This document shows positions 1 to 6,716 of a stretch of DNA of 16,800 nt, piece after piece (position 1 is the stretch's first letter; each line of letters begins with the position of its first letter). The stretch comes from TMED14 sp041192685. GTDB taxonomy: Bacteria; Bacteroidota; Bacteroidia; Flavobacteriales; Schleiferiaceae. A program made the position numbers and the translations under genes. Location: assembly GCA_041192685.1 (NCBI GenBank), contig JBEEMM010000016.1, positions 1-16,800 on the forward strand. The letters run 5' to 3'. The notes under the pieces were generated by a model. It was not told the origin of the DNA. It did no database searches and worked only from the letters and a program-made list of their open reading frames with translations.

Positions 1-190
1 CATTTTGGAGGGTTCGGTTACGCTCACGCTCCGCACCATGGACGGCCGTCTTGTGCGTCGGGTTGACCTCAACAACACCGCAGGCATTAAGGCTGTTCCC
101 ATGCAGTTGGATGGCTTGGCCAAGGGTCAGTACATTCTAACCCGGAGTCAGGGCGCTAGCGTTAAGAGCGAAATCTTGATTAAGCGATAG
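1..190 (+). CDS. C-terminal end of a secreted protein with type IX sorting domain (partial, 5' end outside window)
   Basis: The reading frame is open from the left edge (first full codon at position 2) to a TAG at 188-190, so only the last 62 or so residues are present. They have the layout of the Bacteroidota Por/type IX secretion C-terminal sorting domain: alternating beta-strand residues, a 'TMDGRLV' turn, a central 'LDGLAKGQYIL' segment matching the usual G-x-Y-x-L core, and a short basic end 'SEILIKR'. In this family the tail directs a protein with an N-terminal signal peptide through the outer membrane, and is then cleaved so the cargo is released or anchored to the surface. The cargo domain lies outside the window, so its function cannot be given. 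Two hairpin terminators follow closely, which fits the end of a transcription unit. Confidence 0.75.
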   Translation, partial: ILEGSVTLTLRTMDGRLVRRVDLNNTAGIKAVPMQLDGLAKGQYILTRSQGASVKSEILIKR

Positions 191-211
191 GATTTCATCT
201 GAAGTTTATAG

Positions 212-239
212 AGCCGCCCCGCAAGGGCGGCTTTTTTTA
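212..239 (+). terminator. Rho-independent terminator after the sorting-domain gene
   Basis: A perfect 8-bp stem (AGCCGCCC at 212-219 with GGGCGGCT at 225-232) closes a 5-base loop and runs straight into seven T residues. It starts 21 bases after the stop codon of the upstream plus-strand gene and reads correctly for that strand. Confidence 0.9.
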
Positions 240-262
240 TGCGAAGCGGTTGCGGCAGGCAC

Positions 263-294
263 AAAAAAAACTGCCTCCGGTGGAGGCAGTTTTA
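263..294 (-). terminator. Rho-independent terminator for the miaA-lpxK-gatB-lipoprotein operon
   Basis: A 9-bp stem (ACTGCCTCC at 270-278 with GGAGGCAGT at 282-290) has a 3-base loop. Read on the minus strand it is followed by eight T residues (plus-strand A at 263-270), so it is a strong terminator for the lipoprotein gene whose stop is at 342. In the plus direction it is followed by TTTTATTAT, so it may also act as a back-up for the left-hand gene. Confidence 0.85.
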
Positions 295-341
295 TTATCA
301 GGCTGGGTTTCTGTTAGCCCATGGCCCTATGAAAATCGTGC

Positions 342-1031
342 TTAGCGAATTGCGCTTTGAATGAAGACCTTGAGAATGGGGTGCTCAGGGTTTGCTTCGC
401 TCATGGCATCAGAGGTGCTGCGAAACAGGGTGGAGTCCCTCATCGGATCAAACAAATAAAAGCTGCCTGCAGATTGATAGAGCGCAAAAATATTGGCCAG
501 TGATGCAGGCTCCTCTTCGATCATGCTTTTGAGGTCGTCCCGGTGCTTGGTGATTCGCGCCTCATACACCGTGAAAAGTTCGGCATTCTTCTCTGCCGCG
601 TTCTCTAGGCCTTGGTACGTGGCTGCCTGCTTATCAAGACTGTCCATGAGCATGGCTGTCTGGCGAAGTGGCTTATAATGCGCCAGAAGACGCTCAGAGA
701 GGTCTGACCCCGAGAGTTCATAGTCCGTAATGCCATTGGTAAGCGAAACGCTTCCCTTGATTTTGTCTCCGCGCTCGATGCCGAGCCTTAAGCTGGCGCC
801 GTGGTCAAAACTCAAAGCATAGAAGGTGCTTCCGGAGCTATCCAAAGGAAGTTCCGTTTTAAGAACCCCGTCTGCAATTTGAATCGTATCCCAAGGAACA
901 AGTTGGTTGGCATCAATCCTAAAAATGATGGCTTCTTTAGAGTTTGGAACTTCAAGAGATAGGGGGATGATGTCGCTGCCCGTGCAGGCAGTCAAAGCGA
1001 GCGCCGTGGCGCCAATCCAGAATTTAGTCAT
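342..1031 (-). CDS. Small lipoprotein, DUF4369-like, without a thioredoxin domain
   Basis: This 229-residue protein begins with a lipoprotein signal peptide: one Lys, a hydrophobic run, then lipobox LTAC with the acylated Cys at residue 16. It is therefore expected to be membrane-anchored outside the cytoplasm. Residues ~25-110 resemble the DUF4369 beta-rich domain ('FRIDANQLVPWDTIQI', a later 'GDKIKGSVSL'). Residues ~115-229 are helical ('LLAHYKPLRQTAMLMDSL', 'LANIFALYQSAG') and end in 'EANPEHPILKVFIQSAIR'. In many Bacteroidota lipoproteins these two parts precede a TlpA/AhpC-like thioredoxin domain. Here the protein stops before any CxxC motif, and a terminator follows within 55 bases, so there is no room for one. 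It starts 14 bases after the gatB stop and is the last gene of that operon. The lipoprotein call is firm. The DUF4369 call is from pattern only, and the function is unknown. Confidence 0.75.
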   Translation of the reverse strand: MTKFWIGATALALTACTGSDIIPLSLEVPNSKEAIIFRIDANQLVPWDTIQIADGVLKTELPLDSSGSTFYALSFDHGASLRLGIERGDKIKGSVSLTNGITDYELSGSDLSERLLAHYKPLRQTAMLMDSLDKQAATYQGLENAAEKNAELFTVYEARITKHRDDLKSMIEEEPASLANIFALYQSAGSFYLFDPMRDSTLFRSTSDAMSEANPEHPILKVFIQSAIR

Positions 1032-1045
1032 TGGGTGGTTTTATA

Positions 1046-2485
1046 TTAATCTAACTGACGGCGAAGGAGTTCCGTCGCAATTTTGGGATCAGCAGAACCG
1101 CGGCTGCGCTTCATTACCTCACCCATAAACAAACCAATCAGGCCCTTCTTTCCGGACTGGTATTCGGCAACTTTATCGGGCCAATCGGCCAAAACTTCAT
1201 CAACTATGCCCTGCAGGGCATGCGCATCGCTTTGCTGCATGAGTCCGAGTTCTTCAGCAAGCTGCAGCGGATTCGCCTCAGGCTCTGAAGCCATGCGTAG
1301 AAAAATTTGCTGGGCAGCGCTATGGCTCACCCTGCTCGACTCAATCAGTGCAATGAGCGCGGCAAGACGCGAAGCCGGCAGGGGTAAGGCATCGATGGTC
1401 AGAGCACGTTCGTTCAGCCAACCCGCTACGGGTCCGTTGATCCAGTTGGCGGCAGTTTTGGCCCCGGCTCCCGCGGCCAAAAGCGCATCAAAATACGCCG
1501 CGACCCCAAGGCCGTCGGTCAAAAGCTCTGCGTCGTAGTCAGAAAGCCCAAGCTCGCTGCGGTAGCGTGCCTTGCGCGCCCTAGGCAGCTCAGGGAGGCT
1601 GGCTCGGTTGCCTTCAATCCACGAGGGGCTCAGGCGAACCGGAGCTAAATCGGGCTCGGTAAAATAACGGTAATCGTTTGCGTCTTCTTTAATACGAAGA
1701 ACCGTAGTTATGCCCTTGCTGGAATCAAAGGTGCGCGTCTCTTGCAGAATGGTTTCTCCGGCTTCGACCGCAGCCACCTGGCGCTTAAACTCAAAGTCAA
1801 TGGCCTTCTGCACATGCCTAAAGGAATTGAGGTTTTTAACCTCAACCTTGGTCCCAAACTGCGCTCGCCCGACGGGCCTGACCGAAATGTTTACGTCGCA
1901 TCGAAGCGAGCCCTCTTCCATATTGCCGTCTGAAATATCGAGGTAGCGCACCAACTGCCGAATTTCGTTGAGAAAGGCATAGGCCTCTTCTCCGTTGCGA
2001 AGGTCTGGCTCAGTAACCACTTCGAGTAGGGGAACCCCCGCTCGGTTGAAGTCCAGAAGGGTGTTGAACGGATCCAAATCGTGAATGGACTTGCCCGTAT
2101 CCTCTTCCATATGAATTCGGGTCAAGCCAAGTTTTTTAGGGCCACTACTCGTATCAATAACCACGGATCCTCCGTTGCAAATGGGGGTTTCGTGCTGGGT
2201 AATTTGGTAGCCCTTGGTCAGGTCAGGGTAGAAGTAGTTTTTGCGGGCGTATTCGTTGTATTCGCGAATTTGGCAGCCTAAGGCCAATCCCAGTCGGGTT
2301 GCAGCCCGAACCACGCCCCAGTTCGCTTGGGGTAGGGCGCCAGGCAAACCCAGCGAAACCGGACTAATTTGGGTATTGGCCGCCTCTCCATAGCCGTAGG
2401 CTTCGGAGCCATAGGCCTTACTCAGGGTGCTCAACTGCACGTGCACCTCTAAACCAATAACTGCTTCGTAGCCCTGCTGCGTCAT
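1046..2485 (-). CDS. gatB: Aspartyl/glutamyl-tRNA(Asn/Gln) amidotransferase subunit B
   Basis: GatB is the kinase/tRNA-binding subunit of the GatCAB complex, which converts misacylated Glu-tRNA(Gln) and Asp-tRNA(Asn) to Gln-tRNA(Gln) and Asn-tRNA(Asn) in the cytoplasm. The 479-residue product has the usual family length. Visible signatures are 'GLEVHVQLST' (11-20), 'YPDLTKGYQITQ', 'RIHMEEDTGKS', 'DFNRAGVPLLEVVTEPDL', 'RCDVNISVR' and 'EVKNLNSFRHVQKAI'. The C-terminal ~150 residues are the helical GatB/YqeY tail that contacts tRNA. The frame stays open a further 66 codons upstream, but those codons lie inside lpxK and do not look like GatB. The ATG at 2485 overlaps the lpxK stop as ATGA, so it is chosen as the start and implies coupled translation. 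gatA and gatC are not in the window. Confidence 0.96.
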   Translation of the reverse strand: MTQQGYEAVIGLEVHVQLSTLSKAYGSEAYGYGEAANTQISPVSLGLPGALPQANWGVVRAATRLGLALGCQIREYNEYARKNYFYPDLTKGYQITQHETPICNGGSVVIDTSSGPKKLGLTRIHMEEDTGKSIHDLDPFNTLLDFNRAGVPLLEVVTEPDLRNGEEAYAFLNEIRQLVRYLDISDGNMEEGSLRCDVNISVRPVGRAQFGTKVEVKNLNSFRHVQKAIDFEFKRQVAAVEAGETILQETRTFDSSKGITTVLRIKEDANDYRYFTEPDLAPVRLSPSWIEGNRASLPELPRARKARYRSELGLSDYDAELLTDGLGVAAYFDALLAAGAGAKTAANWINGPVAGWLNERALTIDALPLPASRLAALIALIESSRVSHSAAQQIFLRMASEPEANPLQLAEELGLMQQSDAHALQGIVDEVLADWPDKVAEYQSGKKGLIGLFMGEVMKRSRGSADPKIATELLRRQLD

Positions 2486-3537
2486 AGCTGCAAAGGTACA
2501 CGGAACCCATGGGCCTTCCATTCCTGCTGAAGCCACTTTAGCAGGCGCGGACCGTCCTGGTCCAGCACAATTTCGTGCGGAAGTACATAAACGCGGAATT
2601 CGGACCATGCCTTGGGCTTGGTACCCATTCGGGCTCGGTCTTTTTTGGTAGTTACAATGGTAGAAATTCCGCGTTCGCGGCATTTTTGAGCAATAGACTG
2701 CACCACCGACTTGCTGAATGGCTCATGGTCGGCGAGCACGAAGGCATCAGCCATGGGTACCAGACGCCGCACGCCTGCAAGAAATACCTGAGGCTGACCT
2801 ATTCCGCAAAGGGCGATGGCCTTGTCGGGCTTTATCGATTCCCAGGGTTCGGCGCCCCATTGCGGCTGGGGTTCCCCGTACCGCTCCCAGCTGCAAAACA
2901 AATCTTGATCGGGACTCAGCTGCAGGGTCTTGCGAATGTCAAGCCGCGTGAGCGGATCCACCGGTCCTGGGCAGCGGGTTACCACCACGGCATGAGCGCG
3001 CAGGGCGGCCGAAGAATGCTCCCGAAGTCGACCGGCCGGAACCACGTGATCCTGCGTGTACCACTGACCAAAGGGACATACCAAAATTTGCAGTGCAGCA
3101 TTGACTCCGCGATGCTGAAAGGCGTCGTCAAGAATTACCGCGCCAACCTTTCCCATGGTTTTAAGTGCGTCGGCGCGCTGGTTGGCAACAAATACTCGAA
3201 TGCCGCTGCTGTGGCCAAAGTGCTGGCGCACCATGAGCGCTTCGTCTCCCACGTCGAGGGGTTCATCCTCGAGGGTCACCTCGCGAAGCTCCCGTGTTTT
3301 GCGTCCGTAGCCGCGACTGAGGTAGTAGACCGGCTCAAAGCGCTGGTGCAGCTGCTCCATAATCCACAGACTGAGCGGCGTTTTGCCGGTGCCGCCAAGG
3401 TGTAAATTGCCAATAGAAACGCTCGCAATCTCGGGTTGGTAGGTGCTTCGGATGCGCCAGCGGTAGGCGGCCGCGTGCAGCCAGGCCCCCAGGGCATAAA
3501 TCCACGATAAGGGGAGAAGAATCCTACGCGCTAGCAT
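2482..3537 (-). CDS. lpxK: Tetraacyldisaccharide 4'-kinase (lipid A synthesis)
   Basis: LpxK phosphorylates the 4' position of the lipid A disaccharide precursor with ATP at the inner membrane. The 351-residue product starts with a hydrophobic membrane-associating helix (residues ~7-25). It then has the P-loop 'GNLHLGGTGKTP' (43-54), 'SRGYGR' (74-79), 'GDEA' (97-100), the Walker-B-like 'LDDAFQHR' (136-143) and 'PAGRLRE' (167-173), all diagnostic of the family. The frame extends 36 codons further upstream into miaA, but those codons are unrelated. The ATG at 3537 gives the expected N-terminus and a 14-base overlap with the end of miaA. Its presence shows that the organism makes lipid A and is therefore Gram-negative. 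It sits between miaA and gatB in one operon, with no functional link between them that I know of. Confidence 0.95.
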   Translation of the reverse strand: MLARRILLPLSWIYALGAWLHAAAYRWRIRSTYQPEIASVSIGNLHLGGTGKTPLSLWIMEQLHQRFEPVYYLSRGYGRKTRELREVTLEDEPLDVGDEALMVRQHFGHSSGIRVFVANQRADALKTMGKVGAVILDDAFQHRGVNAALQILVCPFGQWYTQDHVVPAGRLREHSSAALRAHAVVVTRCPGPVDPLTRLDIRKTLQLSPDQDLFCSWERYGEPQPQWGAEPWESIKPDKAIALCGIGQPQVFLAGVRRLVPMADAFVLADHEPFSKSVVQSIAQKCRERGISTIVTTKKDRARMGTKPKAWSEFRVYVLPHEIVLDQDGPRLLKWLQQEWKAHGFRVPLQL

Positions 3538-4426
3538 GATTGCGAAGGTAGTTCCAGGCCCCTTCTGCGGGAATGCGCAGACTCCCCTCAATTTTAGCGA
3601 GCCAAGTGCGCTGTCTTTTGGAGTACTGACGGGTGCGAAGGGCAATCTGCGCGGTCATTGCTTGGTCGTCCAAGGAACATGACTTGGGCTCATAAAATTC
3701 CCGATAGCCCACCGTTTGAAGCGGCGTTAAGGAGGCAAAGGCCTCTAGGCCAAGGGCTTCGTGGCGGAGGCCTTCGGCCATCATTTGCCTACTTCGCTCC
3801 AATATTCTTGGGTCGAGCCACTGGGAATCCGACTCGAGAACGACCTCGCGCACTGCCGCTGGCCAAACGCGGCCAACCTCGCCTCGGCGCTGGGCAGAGT
3901 AGGCCCGGCCACTGGACTCCATAACTTCGAGTGCCCGGAGCACCCGCCTTGGGTTTTGCAGGTCGGCCACAGCGGCGTAGTCCGGGTCGAGATTGCGCAG
4001 TCTTGCTCGTAGTTCGTCGGGATTTTTGAGCCAAATAGCCTCGAGCTCGCTCCGAAATTCGGGCAGGGCTGGGGGCATGGGGTCGAGTCCCTCGAGGAGT
4101 GCCTTGGCATAGAGCCCCGAACCTCCTACAACGACTGCAGAACCGCACTGGGCTAAAATTCCGCGCAGAATAGGCTCTGCCCAGGCGGCATAACTCGCTG
4201 CGGTCAGAGGCTCGTGAATGCTGTGGCTAGCAATTCCATGATGCCTTACCTCAGCAAGCTCTGCCTCGCTGGGTCGCGCAACGCCAATACGCAGCTCGCG
4301 GTAGACCTGGCGGGCGTCGCTGCTCAGAATCTCACAGCCAAGGGCCCTGGCGAGCTCGATGGCTAAAGAGGTTTTACCCGAGGCTGTCGGTCCGTGAATC
4401 ATCCAAATGCTGGGAACCGCCTTCAT
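3524..4426 (-). CDS. miaA: tRNA dimethylallyltransferase
   Basis: MiaA transfers the dimethylallyl group of DMAPP to N6 of adenosine 37 in tRNAs that read U-starting codons, giving i6A37. The 300-residue product has the normal length. Signatures are P-loop 'GPTASGKT' (12-19), 'SSDARQVY' (35-42; most relatives have Ser where this has Ala38), 'VVVGGSGLYAKALLEGL' (98-114), 'NPRRVLRALEV' (158-168), 'TVGYREF' (238-244) and 'TRQYSKRQRTWL' (265-276). The ATG at 4426 is the first gene of the minus-strand operon miaA-lpxK-gatB-lipoprotein. Only 39 bases separate it from the divergent gene at 4466, so the promoters of the two genes share the same DNA. Confidence 0.96.
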   Translation of the reverse strand: MKAVPSIWMIHGPTASGKTSLAIELARALGCEILSSDARQVYRELRIGVARPSEAELAEVRHHGIASHSIHEPLTAASYAAWAEPILRGILAQCGSAVVVGGSGLYAKALLEGLDPMPPALPEFRSELEAIWLKNPDELRARLRNLDPDYAAVADLQNPRRVLRALEVMESSGRAYSAQRRGEVGRVWPAAVREVVLESDSQWLDPRILERSRQMMAEGLRHEALGLEAFASLTPLQTVGYREFYEPKSCSLDDQAMTAQIALRTRQYSKRQRTWLAKIEGSLRIPAEGAWNYLRNHASA

Positions 4427-4430
4427 TTGG

Positions 4431-4438
4431 CTAAGGTA
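4431..4438 (-). promoter_or_regulatory. Candidate -7 element for miaA operon
   Basis: On the minus strand this reads TACCTTAG, matching the Bacteroidota -7 consensus TAnnTTTG at five of its six fixed positions. It lies four bases before the miaA ATG, so transcription would start at or next to the start codon. I see no clear -33 TTG. The call rests on position and a one-mismatch motif only. Confidence 0.4.
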
Positions 4439-4454
4439 CTAAGTGAAATTGGCG

Positions 4455-4462
4455 TACATTTC
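4455..4462 (+). promoter_or_regulatory. Candidate -7 element for the unidentified gene at 4466
   Basis: The sequence TACATTTC differs from TAnnTTTG only at the last base and ends three bases before the ATG at 4466. Together with the miaA box it suggests two interlocked divergent promoters, each -7 box lying roughly where the other's -33 region would be. Confidence 0.4.
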
Positions 4463-4465
4463 AGA

Positions 4466-4795
4466 ATGGTCTTTCCATCACGCCCCGCTCAGACCTCTGC
4501 CTACCGATTAATCAATCGGACGGACTTGCTGAACCTCACTTTTGCGGATGAGGATGCCCTTATCAGTGAAGCCATGCGCCAAGAGCGTTGGGGTCTGCTG
4601 CACAAGGCTACCTTTCAGGGCAATGTAGAGGAGCGCAAAGTCACGATTTTTTTCACGGCAGATCAGGGTCGTTTTGCCCTCAACACGACCATTTGGGCCT
4701 GCACCGAGCAGACCGTGGTGTTTAAGGATTCCGAACAAATGCCGATTCGGGCGGTGGAGGCGGTAGAATTTCACCAATCCTCCGAAGAAGAGTAG
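4466..4795 (+). CDS. Conserved-looking small protein of unknown function
   Basis: I do not recognise this gene. The product is 109 residues with no signal peptide or membrane segment, so it is probably cytoplasmic. It is mixed alpha/beta: a helical N-terminal half ('LTFADEDALISEAMRQERW') is followed by strand-like segments ('RKVTIFFTADQGRFAL', 'QTVVFKDSEQMPIRAVEAV') and an acidic end 'SSEEE'. The balanced composition and codon use like its neighbours argue for a real gene. The frame stays open 24 codons further upstream, but those codons lie inside miaA on the opposite strand. The ATG at 4466 sits just after a promoter-like box and is preferred. Its last 25 bases overlap the 3' end of the convergent pRiA4b-like gene. 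A small beta-barrel nucleic-acid-binding or PilZ-like fold is possible, but nothing in the sequence decides it. Confidence 0.7.
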   Translation: MVFPSRPAQTSAYRLINRTDLLNLTFADEDALISEAMRQERWGLLHKATFQGNVEERKVTIFFTADQGRFALNTTIWACTEQTVVFKDSEQMPIRAVEAVEFHQSSEEE

Positions 4796-5292
4796 CCGTC
4801 GGCTAGGTCTTCTTCGTCAAATCCCAATTCGTCGTCGTCGTCGAGGTCGTCCTCGTCGCTGAATCCGCCCTCTGCGCCGTCGCTATAGTGCAGTTCGGGG
4901 GCCGTTGCCGGGCGCTTGCCGTAGCTGAACACCAGGGACGGCTCGGGGACCTCCGCCTTCTCGTCGCGCACAAATTCTACCAAGAAGCTCCACATTTCGA
5001 GAAAGTCGTAGACCATTAACAGCCTCTGTCCGCTTGCGCCAAGCACCTCGCCTACGCTTAGGTCTGCCATGCTGGGGCCGGTGGCCGGATCCATCGCCAT
5101 TAGGGGAATCTCGTCGCCTTGGTTCCATTCTGCATCGGTTCGGTAGAATGAGGCCATCTGCCCCGGCTTGAGCTCAAAGGCTAATGCTATTGCGGCATGC
5201 GCCTCCTCGAGGCTTGCCGTGGTAGAAATAGCGATATCCCTAAAGATGTCTTCTTTAGTGTTTAAAATGGCGCGGATAACCTTGGTATTCAT
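4771..5292 (-). CDS. Plasmid pRiA4b ORF-3-like domain protein with acidic tail
   Basis: This 173-residue protein has the pattern of the pRiA4b ORF-3 / IS1096 passenger TnpR-like family as found in Bacteroidota chromosomes: 'IRAILNTKEDIFRDIAI', then 'LEEAHAAIALAFEL' and 'MASFYRTDAEWNQGDEIPL', and later 'ADLSVGEVLGASGQRLLMVYDF'. The name is historical, and nothing here suggests mobility. Residues ~137-173 form a strongly acidic, disordered-looking tail rich in Asp, Glu and Ser. The biochemical role of the family is not known to me. The ATG at 5292 overlaps the stop of the upstream nucleotidyltransferase gene as ATGA, so the two are probably translated together. It is the last gene of the ruvX-dapD-cca operon and ends inside the 3' end of the convergent gene at 4466. 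Confidence 0.8.
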   Translation of the reverse strand: MNTKVIRAILNTKEDIFRDIAISTTASLEEAHAAIALAFELKPGQMASFYRTDAEWNQGDEIPLMAMDPATGPSMADLSVGEVLGASGQRLLMVYDFLEMWSFLVEFVRDEKAEVPEPSLVFSYGKRPATAPELHYSDGAEGGFSDEDDLDDDDELGFDEEDLADGYSSSEDW

Positions 5293-6710
5293 GATTTGCT
5301 AGCAATTCCGTGTTGAGCAGCCCAAGCGGTCGCAAAGGCCTTGGCGTCATCAAAGGTATTGGGAATTAAGCCATCCAAAATAGCCTCGCGCACCGCCGTC
5401 TTCATCTGGCCGATTAGAGCGCCTGGGGGCAGGTCAAACCATTCCATGAGCTGTGTTCCGTCAACCGGCGGTTGCCAGTTGCGCAAGTGGTCGCGGGCTT
5501 CCAATTCGGCCATTTTGGCCTTCACATGCTCGTAGTTTTTGAGGTAGCGGGATTTTTTCTGCGGATTCTTGGTGGTGATGTCGCTCGAGCAAAGGGTCAT
5601 TAAGTCTTCGATGTCGGGCCCGGCGTCAAAGAGCAAGCGGCGTATCGCGCTGTCGGTGGCGGAATCGCTTACCACCGCAATCGGCCGCGAACTCATTTGA
5701 ATTAGCTTGACTACATAGTCCATGCGCTGGTCCAGGGGCAGCGACAGCCGCCTAAATAGCTTTTTTGCCATTTTGCCACCCAGGAACTCGTGGCCGTGAA
5801 AGGTCCAGCCGGTGCCCTTCATGAACTTCTTGGTCGGAGGCTTCCCGATGTCGTGCAGCAGGGCGGCCAGGCGCAGCCAAACGTATTCCGACTGCCTCGC
5901 GCAGTTGTCGACCACCTCGAGGGTATGCCAGAAATTGTCTTTGTGCAAATGTCCCTCGACTTCGTCCACGCCGGCCAAGGCAGACACTTCGGGAATCAAG
6001 ACTTCCATGGCGCCGCAGCGAAACATGAGGCCCAGCCCGACCGAAGGAATGGGGCTTTCTAAAATTTTGAGCAGCTCGTTTTGAACACGTTCCGGCGACA
6101 GGATTCGCAACCGTTCTGCGGTGGCCTTCATGCCCTCGAGGCTCTCGGGCTCTATTTCAAAGTCAAGCTGGCTTGCGAAGCGTACTGCGCGAAGAATCCG
6201 CAAGGGATCGTCGCTAAAGGTGTCAATGGGTTCAAGGGGGGTGCGAAGGATTCGGTCGTCGAGGTCGGCAAGCCCATCAAAGGGGTCGAGCAGTTCGCCC
6301 CAAGACTCCCGGTTGACGCCAATGGCCATGGCATTGATGGTAAAATCGCGCCGCAGCTGGTCGTCCCTAAGGCTGCCCGGAACCACCGTCGGCTTGCGGG
6401 ACTCGCTGCGGTAGCTCTCGGTACGCGCCTGAACAAATTCAATTTGCCATCCGTTCCAAGTGAACTGCGCCGTGCCAAAATTGGGGTAGACCACCACCTT
6501 GCCCGCGCGAAGGAGCTTTGCGGCACTCTGTGCAAGGGCAAGAGCATCGCCCACCACCACAAAGTCAACGTCTTTGGAGCTGCCTCGGTTTAAAAATTGG
6601 TCGCGCACCCAGCCTCCAACCACATAGCAGGGTAGGCCGAGGTCGTCGGACGCTTCGCCAACCTTTTTAAACAAGTCATGGTCGATCCAACCGGCAAAAT
6701 TTTGACTCAT
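5289..6710 (-). CDS. cca: CCA-adding-type tRNA nucleotidyltransferase with HD domain
   Basis: This class II nucleotidyltransferase probably adds or repairs the 3' CCA end of tRNAs using CTP and ATP. The 473-residue product has the head motif 'VGGWVRD' (31-37) and the metal-binding pair in 'KDVDFVVVG' (Asp47, Asp49). It also has 'RRDFTINAMAI' (120-130), 'DPFDGLADLDDRILRTP' (142-158) and 'DPLRILRAVRFA' (168-179), the last typical of nucleotide selection. The C-terminal half carries an HD phosphohydrolase signature: 'WHTLEVVD' (261-268), 'LLHDIGKP' (284-291) and 'FHGHE' (304-308). HD-containing members often also have 2',3'-cyclic phosphodiesterase or phosphatase activity, which would be inferred here. 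Poly(A) polymerase is the main alternative because the families share the head domain. The gene lies six bases after dapD and overlaps the next gene by four bases. Confidence 0.92.
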   Translation of the reverse strand: MSQNFAGWIDHDLFKKVGEASDDLGLPCYVVGGWVRDQFLNRGSSKDVDFVVVGDALALAQSAAKLLRAGKVVVYPNFGTAQFTWNGWQIEFVQARTESYRSESRKPTVVPGSLRDDQLRRDFTINAMAIGVNRESWGELLDPFDGLADLDDRILRTPLEPIDTFSDDPLRILRAVRFASQLDFEIEPESLEGMKATAERLRILSPERVQNELLKILESPIPSVGLGLMFRCGAMEVLIPEVSALAGVDEVEGHLHKDNFWHTLEVVDNCARQSEYVWLRLAALLHDIGKPPTKKFMKGTGWTFHGHEFLGGKMAKKLFRRLSLPLDQRMDYVVKLIQMSSRPIAVVSDSATDSAIRRLLFDAGPDIEDLMTLCSSDITTKNPQKKSRYLKNYEHVKAKMAELEARDHLRNWQPPVDGTQLMEWFDLPPGALIGQMKTAVREAILDGLIPNTFDDAKAFATAWAAQHGIASKS

Positions 6711-6716
6711 AAGCGA

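Noticed and set aside
2486..2683. N-terminal extension of gatB by 66 codons
   Set aside because: The extension lies within lpxK and does not resemble GatB. The ATG at 2485 gives the normal family length and an ATGA overlap.
2575..3405. A 276-codon open frame on the plus strand opposite lpxK
   Set aside because: It lies wholly antisense to a clear LpxK, has unusual residue composition and no family motif. High-GC antisense frames like this are expected.
4771..5292. pRiA4b-like gene as a sign of a plasmid or transposon insertion
   Set aside because: It is coupled by ATGA to cca, has composition like its neighbours and no mobile-element ends. The family name is historical.
6081..6593. A 170-codon plus-strand frame opposite the CCA-adding-type gene
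   Set aside because: It is a shadow of the conserved catalytic domain on the other strand, with no own motif.
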